Shown here: one piece after another, positions 58,701 to 64,000 of the stretch | How the letters are laid out: each line of letters starts with the position of its first letter | How positions within the stretch are numbered: the first letter of the stretch is position 1 | From: Neonectria sp. B-13 | Lineage: Eukaryota; Ascomycota; Sordariomycetes; Hypocreales; Nectriaceae | Direction of reading: 5' to 3' | Length of the DNA: 64,000 nt | Assembly (NCBI GenBank): GCA_002682825.1 | Contig: NOKP01000002.1 | Coordinates: forward strand, 2,444,436-2,508,435 | Translations under genes and position numbers: made by a program | Notes under the pieces: generated by a model | Seen by the model: only the letters and a program-made list of their open reading frames with translations | The model's database searches: none | What the model was told of the DNA's origin: nothing

Positions 58701-60518
58701 AGCCCACACAACAGAGAGGCCAGGAGACTGACGATAGCAGCCAGGCGGATGATACACTTCTTAGCTTGGGTCCGCCCCATAAAGGCCCCGACTTTGTTGG
58801 CAAGGCGGGCTGAGGCGGAACTCTGGGGTCCGCGCTTATCGCGTTGAATGGCTGCACTCGCTGGAACGAAAATGACGATATTTGCTAGCCGTGGCTTGAG
58901 GTGGCCTAGTACCCCCCAGACGACCTAGGAGGAAGTCTAGACAAGGACGAAGAATCTGGAGTCGGAGTCGCGGCCGGCCCGAGGGATGATGGGATCCAAA
59001 AAGGTGTCGACAGTCGAAGGCCGTGTCTGTCTGCTGATGGCCAAAGCTGTCTTATCATGGGCTTGACGTGGGTCGGCGCTGGACTGATGACCGGCCCTGA
59101 GCCAGGTGAGCAACCCCACAGCCGGTCTTGGCTCCGGCTTCGTGCTGCGGTGTCGCTCGACTTTGTTCATTATTGTGCTTTTCGTCAGGGGATTTCGTCT
59201 TCTTCTTGGCCCATCTCCGGACGATTGCTTGAGACGGGTGCCGGATTACGTGCGTTCCAAGCATCTTGCCTGAGAGTTACCTCAAATCTGGGGTGTGTGG
59301 AAGCTGGGGTAAATGGTAGGTTTCCATGCGGGAGGGGAGACTAGTTTGAAAGTCAGAATATCAAGCATTGCCGACAGAAAAAGCAAATGGAGCGATTGAT
59401 AATTACTAGCCGGCGCAAACTGGGCCCTGGGATGGAGGTGGCGCTCCTATGAGGCATCGTGAAGTCCCAAGCAGGAAGGAATCCTCGTCCAACAGGCCGG
59501 TCCAGTGCCCACCAAACAGGGCGGACCCCCCACCATGAGGCTAGCATCGTCCGCGGATGGATGGAGGGGGATGGAGATGGGCATTGACACGGCATCGCAT
59601 GATGAATGATGGGTTACAAGCTGGAGCTGTAGGAACGAGCCATTACGTACATGGTGAGCTCGTTTATTTGTTTTTATGTTTTTACATGAAGTGCATGAGA
59701 GGGAGAGTCTAATATGATGAATGTTTCCCTACGTCGGTGGCTGGTGCATTGCGCAAAGCCGGCGCACGTCGCATCGCACATCAAAGCACAGCACAGCACA
59801 GAGCATCCATGACCATGACAAAGGCGAAATGGAGAAACCCCGGGGGAGGGCCGTGCTGAGGGGAGAAATACAAAGCAACGATTGCGAAATGGGCGTCTAA
59901 TTTTCCCCCAAAGCCACCGAGGCAAATGGAACAAGGGGAAAAGGACGAAAGGCTTCTTGGGCGCCTTTGCGAAATGGCGACTTATCCGCACTGCGTAGCT
60001 CTGCCGAGCGAACAAGGCACAGAACAGCCGACGTGGCGGGCGCAACGCAAAGCCTTTTTCAGCGCTCGAGACGAGTCAAGCAAAGGGCAGGGCCCCGGAG
60101 CCACTTGATGGAATGGGGGCCAATCAGTCGAGCACGACACTACTTCGAACGCACGCCTGGCTGCCCCACGCCCCGGGCCGGCCTTGGGCGAGCGGTGGTG
60201 GAGTGAGGTGGGAAGGGGGGAAAATCTCACCGTCGAGAGCGGCGAAGCGGCGAAGCGGGCGAGGGAAAAGGCAAGCTGGAGCGCACCGTCCCACTCCACA
60301 GCAGGCCCCAGAGAGCGACTGGAGGCGCCGGCGCCGGGGGCGTGGAGCGTGGAGGGGGATAAGAGACGACGACGAGGAGGACCTGCCGACCTGAGGAGGG
60401 AGATGGAGAGAGACGGGGTGTCGGGGGTGCAGTCCGTCGCTCCGCCTGGAACGAAGGCCAATGTCTCGGGGGGTGCACACAGTCCATCCAGTGGTGGTGG
60501 TCGACCCAGCCGTCTCGT

Positions 60519-60558
60519 TGTCGCTGTCGCTGTCGTTGCCGTTGCCGTTGTCGTCGTC
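60519..60558. repeat. Hexamer repeat GTCGCT/GTTGCC/GTTGTC
   Basis: About six diverging hexamers, compositionally like the array at 14227-14269 in another gene-free region. Confidence 0.75.
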
Positions 60559-60707
60559 TCGTCTCTATCGCACCCGCCAGCGGTTCACCAGTGTGAGGGA
60601 GGATACGTGTCGTCATCCGGGGGACCTCTCGTCATGGCGGGCGCGTGGCAGGTATTGCGCATTGTGTGCTGTATTATTGCGTGTATTGTATGGAGTACGG
60701 CACTGCT

Positions 60708-61115
60708 CTGGGGCAGTGTCGCGGTATCTGGGCATCCGGGGGTGTCGAGGATACTTTGTAGATGGTATCTATCTCCCCGAGCAAGCGGCCATCGGATGGA
60801 GATGGGGGCGCCAAATCTCGTAGCTTCGGAGCCTCCTACTTCTCCCGCCTGGGGTTTTGCTGGTGCGCTCCACGGTGCTGGAGCTGGAGCTGGTGCTGGC
60901 TTTTCTTGCAGCCACTCCCATCACGACTCCACACCTCCACACCCTCTCCGTTCCCAATGAGCCAAAACTCAGTCACTCAGTGCCTCAGTCAGTCATTCTG
61001 CTCCATCAGTCAGTCACACCCACGCCCCATGCCCCACGAGTACGCCCCACGTCTCACGCCCACACACATCCCAGCCAGCGCTCCGCACTAACCCCACCCC
61101 CTAGGGACCCTGGGG
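60708..61115 (+). promoter_or_regulatory. Candidate CRE1-binding sites in the cre1 promoter
   Basis: CreA/CRE1 binds 5'-SYGGRG-3'. Matches on plus are CTGGGG at 60708, CTGGGG at 60849, a tandem pair CTGGAG-CTGGAG at 60878-60889 and CTGGGG at 61110; on minus, GTGGGG at 61092-61097. Closely spaced pairs are the type that tend to be functional, and autoregulation of creA/cre1 is known in related fungi. The motif is short, so some matches are expected by chance. Confidence 0.4.
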
Positions 61116-61354
61116 CGGCCCTTTCACCCACCCGCTCCTCGCTCTCCAGCACCCACTAGACATTCCCTGCCGCCGCTGGGCGGGCTGTACGTCGCAGCGG
61201 TACTTCGTACACGGTACGCCGGACCCCCCCAGCGACCTGCCCTGAACGCTCCTGTTTTACCGCTGCCTGCAGCGGGTTCAGGTACCCAACCCTCGCTACA
61301 TGCGCTGCGCTATGCTGTGCTGCGTGGGTACCGACCCGGCCGAGCCCGGCGTCC

Positions 61355-61362
61355 TTTTATAA
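61355..61362 (+). promoter_or_regulatory. TATA-like element TTTTATAA of cre1
   Basis: TTTTATAA lies about 300 bp before the cre1 start. The sequence between it and the start codon is pyrimidine-rich and contains no ATG, which fits a leader without upstream start codons. Confidence 0.5.
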
Positions 61363-61661
61363 CCATTTGATCCCCCCGTCCCCTCCCTCCTCCAAAGATT
61401 CCCGTCTACCAAACTGCCAACATCCAGATCCCTCCGGACTTCCCCAGCTTTTCCAACCTGCAGTCACTCGCCTTCCAAAAGACGCTCAAGGACTTCTTCG
61501 CCTCTTCGGTCTTCGATCAACAAACACCAACCACACTCAAGACACCATACTCAAAGTTACCGTCGTCGACTCTCCAACCGTCCTCCCCGGACTATCGTCT
61601 TCGACCTCACCTTTAGTTTTTAGGACCCCTTGTGTAAGCGACGGGTCAACAGCCGCTTCAC

Positions 61662-62924
61662 ATGCAACGCGCACAGTCGGCCGTGGATTTCTCCAACCTC
61701 CTGAATCCCACGTCCTCTCCAGAACAGGATACCGAAAATTCCCAGCAGAGTGACGGCGACATGGCTACCGCAGCGGTCACCGTCATTAAACCCAACGGGC
61801 CTCTTCCCGGCACCCAGTCCTCGGATAGCTCCAACGAGCTGCCTCGACCCTACAAGTGCCCCCTTTGCGATAAGGCATTCCACCGCTTGGAGCACCAGAC
61901 TCGTCACATCCGCACTCACACGGGCGAGAAGCCCCACGGCTGCCAGTTCCCTGGGTGCAGCAAGAAGTTTTCTCGCTCCGATGAGCTTACCCGCCACTCC
62001 CGCATTCACAACAACCCCAACTCGAGGAGAGGCAACAAGTCCCAGCAGCACCAGCAACATCAGCAGCACCAGCAGCATCAGGGCCTCCCGCCTCACATGC
62101 ACTCTGAGGGAATGATGGCGCCGCCTCCCGCTCCCAAGACGATCCGCTCCGCTCCCACGTCCACCTTGGTTTCGCCCAATGTCTCTCCTCCTCACTCCTA
62201 CTCTACATTTGCTCTCCCCCACTCCGCTGTTCACTACAGCCGCGGCGGCGACATTTCCATGCTGGCCAAGGCTGCCACTCAGGTTGCCCAGGTCGAGCGA
62301 GAGAGCTACACTGCTCCCCCTCCTGCCCACCACCATAACTCGCGCCACCACCCCTACTACAACCATGGAATGCACAGCTCGCGAGGCCACCTCCCCACTC
62401 TGTCCGCCTACCACATGTCCAGGACTCACTCCAACGACGACCCCAACGATGACCACTACAACGGTGCTCTCCGCCATGCGAAGAGGTCGCGACCGAACTC
62501 GCCCAACTCGACGGCCCCCTCATCGCCCACCTTCTCCCATGACTCTCTGTCTCCTACCCCTGACCACACCCCCATCGCCACGCCTGCTCACTCTCCCCGT
62601 CTGCGACCTTTCTCTGGCTACGAGCTCCCCAGCCTCCGGAACTTGTCTCTCCAGCACAACACCACGCCTGCGCTCGCCCCCATGGAGCCCCATCTGGAGC
62701 ACAGCCAGTTTCAGACGCCTCCTCCCAGCACGGCCCCCCGGGCTACTGGCATGTCGCTCACCGACATCATCAGTCGGCCCGACGGATCTCAGAGAAAGCT
62801 CCCCGTTCCCCAGGTCCCCAAAGTTGCTGTCCAGGACTTGCTGTCAGACAACGGGTTCAGCCACAGCGGCAGGAGTTCCGCCACCGGGAGCCTGGCTGGC
62901 GGTGATCTCATGGATCGGATGTAG
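61662..62924 (+). CDS. cre1: Carbon catabolite repressor CRE1/CreA (C2H2 zinc-finger)
   Basis: DNA-binding repressor that mediates glucose repression of alternative carbon-use genes, including cellulase and xylanase genes in relatives. Intronless frame of 420 codons, the normal length. The N-terminus [16 protein letters not shown] and [17 protein letters not shown] is diagnostic. Two C2H2 fingers lie at residues 66-86 ([21 protein letters not shown]) and 94-116 ([23 protein letters not shown]), joined by TGEKPHG. A Gln/His repeat ([13 protein letters not shown]) follows at about 128-142. Further on are the Ser/Pro-rich region with [11 protein letters not shown], the conserved [16 protein letters not shown] block, and the C-terminal repression region ([30 protein letters not shown]). 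Identity is certain. Confidence 0.97.
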   Translation: MQRAQSAVDFSNLLNPTSSPEQDTENSQQSDGDMATAAVTVIKPNGPLPGTQSSDSSNELPRPYKCPLCDKAFHRLEHQTRHIRTHTGEKPHGCQFPGCSKKFSRSDELTRHSRIHNNPNSRRGNKSQQHQQHQQHQQHQGLPPHMHSEGMMAPPPAPKTIRSAPTSTLVSPNVSPPHSYSTFALPHSAVHYSRGGDISMLAKAATQVAQVERESYTAPPPAHHHNSRHHPYYNHGMHSSRGHLPTLSAYHMSRTHSNDDPNDDHYNGALRHAKRSRPNSPNSTAPSSPTFSHDSLSPTPDHTPIATPAHSPRLRPFSGYELPSLRNLSLQHNTTPALAPMEPHLEHSQFQTPPPSTAPRATGMSLTDIISRPDGSQRKLPVPQVPKVAVQDLLSDNGFSHSGRSSATGSLAGGDLMDRM

Positions 62925-64000
62925 AGCAGACCACATCCATGGCTTAGCGCTACCAACGACTTGATGACGAACTTGGGTTATAGAGGATTAGAAGGAGACG
63001 GCGTTTTTGGGTTACTACTACATGGCAATCGAATTTTCCCTCATCAGTTGAGCAATCGGCGAGGACTTGGGCGGCACTTGTGAGGAGGCCCCGGACTGGG
63101 CGGGCGGGCTGATAGGAACTCAGGCCTCAGCCCGCCCTGGTTTAGGAGGCTTTTTTTTTTCCCTTCGGGAGGGGATGGTGGACTAGACTTGTCGAATTGC
63201 GGAGCACTTGGATTTTCCCTCGGGCTTGCCTCGGGGCTGTCGGGACCACCATACCTCGGCCGGAAAAGCAAAGCATATTCGATATACAGACCTTTTCTTT
63301 CTTGTTACAAACTCGACTCTGTTGCTTTGAAAGCTGCAAATAATTTATGTCTACTACGCTTCTCTTCACCTACTGTTTTTACTACTTTGTATGTCTTCTG
63401 AGCGTGCATAATTCTGCAGGGATTGGGAATGGCAGAAGGGCGGGGCGAGGCGGGGCAGTTTTCGATTTTTGATAGACCCAGATACGAAACGAAATATGAA
63501 TCAGGCAACGATTACCCTTCATATCAACTCAGCTTTATCTCCACTACGTGATAATTTCAACTGCTTGCTCAACTGACTGGATTTGAGGTGATGCGGAGAC
63601 ATTGTGGTGAGATGAGACCGGGGGCTGGATTGAATGTCTTGGACCGCAAATGACGCTATCTGCTAAGCCCAGGAATTTCTTGAGCGGAACCGCACCAGTA
63701 GACGGCATCAAGGCACTAACTAGACTATGCTGTTTGGGCTGGCCTCAACAACTCAGCACCGTCAGTTGGCACCAACAGCTCAGACAGCGGCAAAGGCCCC
63801 GGAATCCACTTCCGTCATATTTGGGTGGAATTATGAAAAAAGAAAAAGAAAAATCGTCTCGGGCACACAAGGGTTTCTGGGGAATACTAACCCTCTTCGC
63901 GCCCCTAGATGCTGTGCGCGGGGGGGCCTGTGAGTCAATGCGACTAGGTCTGATATACACCCCTCCCACTCACTCACAAACATGGAGTGCCCCCCTCCCC
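62925..64000. other. 3' flank of cre1
   Basis: About 1.1 kb with no supportable gene up to the window edge. It includes a GC-rich inverted repeat followed by ten T (63102-63160), probably within the transcribed 3' region, and an A-rich run near 63835. Confidence 0.55.
63102..63160 (+). other. GC-rich stem-loop followed by T10 downstream of cre1
   Basis: The arms GGGCGGGCTGA (63102-63112) and TCAGCCCGCCC (63127-63137) are perfectly complementary with a 14-nt loop. TTTTTTTTTT occupies 63151-63160. The layout resembles a bacterial terminator, but in a fungal nucleus it is more likely a structured 3' UTR or RNA 3'-end element. It begins about 180 nt after the cre1 stop. Confidence 0.6.

Larger units (their letters stand above)
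53836..61661. other. Long gene-free region upstream of cre1
   Basis: 7.8 kb with no supportable gene. The left part probably includes the promoter of the Rad55-like gene (minus) and the right part that of cre1 (plus). Short tandem duplications are frequent: GTGTCCCG near 54153, CTGGGAC x3 near 55750, AGACTGTGC x3 near 56043, TTCGTCG x3 near 56745. A GTACGAAGTAC half-site lies at 54664 and TACTTCGTAC at 61201. The 258-codon frame at 60184-60960 comes largely from GC-rich repeats and is not called. I see no tRNA; the two TTCGA motifs examined (about 54749 and 56980) lack cloverleaf stems. Confidence 0.55.

Noticed and set aside
60184..60960. 258-codon open frame upstream of cre1 with two hydrophobic stretches
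   Set aside because: The first hydrophobic stretch (VVAVAVVAVAVVVV) comes from a hexamer repeat, there are overlapping frames on both strands, and no domain or splice support exists. It is more likely promoter sequence.
61367..61753. Upstream open reading frame overlapping the cre1 start
   Set aside because: The frame opens at a TTG; there is no ATG between the TATA-like element and the cre1 start codon.

Overview
The window is nuclear DNA of a filamentous ascomycete, most likely a sordariomycete of the order Hypocreales. The reasons are intron-rich genes with short introns (about 50-120 nt, CTRAY-type branch points), G+C a little above half, broad intergenic space, and a CRE1/CreA regulator whose N-terminus and zinc fingers have the form I know from Trichoderma-like fungi. 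I see no bacterial or viral genes and no intact transposon. I found no tRNA or rRNA gene by eye.

Layout. The left edge (1-1242, minus) is the 5' part of MLH1, with a GC-AG first intron. A small unrecognised proline/arginine-rich protein follows (3637-4407, plus), then a Zn(II)2Cys6 regulator with a PAS-like domain (6149-8484, minus) whose third zinc-ligand cysteine comes from an 8-nt micro-exon. From 8.5 to 23.2 kb I find no supportable protein gene. The centre is gene-rich: peroxisomal Lon protease (minus) head to head with the RPA32 subunit of replication protein A (plus), a GNAT acetyltransferase (minus), isopentenyl-diphosphate isomerase (minus), END3 (plus), an AIF2/AMID-like FAD oxidoreductase (minus), acyl-CoA-binding protein (plus), and a Cys-rich GPI-anchored surface protein (minus). 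Further right lie a BTB plus bromodomain protein (minus, 44.5-45.9 kb), a Rad55-like RAD51 paralogue (minus, 52.3-53.8 kb) and cre1, the carbon catabolite repressor (plus, 61.66-62.92 kb). These are separated by two more large gene-poor intervals of 6.5 and 7.8 kb.

The genes do not form a biosynthetic cluster. They are mostly conserved housekeeping and regulatory functions: mismatch repair, recombination and replication (MLH1, Rad55-like, RPA32), peroxisome and lipid metabolism (Lon, ACBP, IDI), endocytosis (END3) and transcription control (Zn2Cys6-PAS, BTB-bromodomain, CRE1). Exon models were built by hand from splice signals, family conservation and reading-frame arithmetic; each complete multi-exon model sums to a multiple of three.

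The most interesting points are the 8-nt micro-exon inside a zinc cluster, the terminal exon of peroxisomal Lon that alone supplies the targeting tripeptide, with a stop codon spanning the preceding splice donor, the RAD51 paralogue with altered Walker A and B motifs, the BTB-bromodomain protein with a substituted acetyl-lysine pocket, and a GTACGAAGTAC palindrome repeated across the gene-poor intervals.
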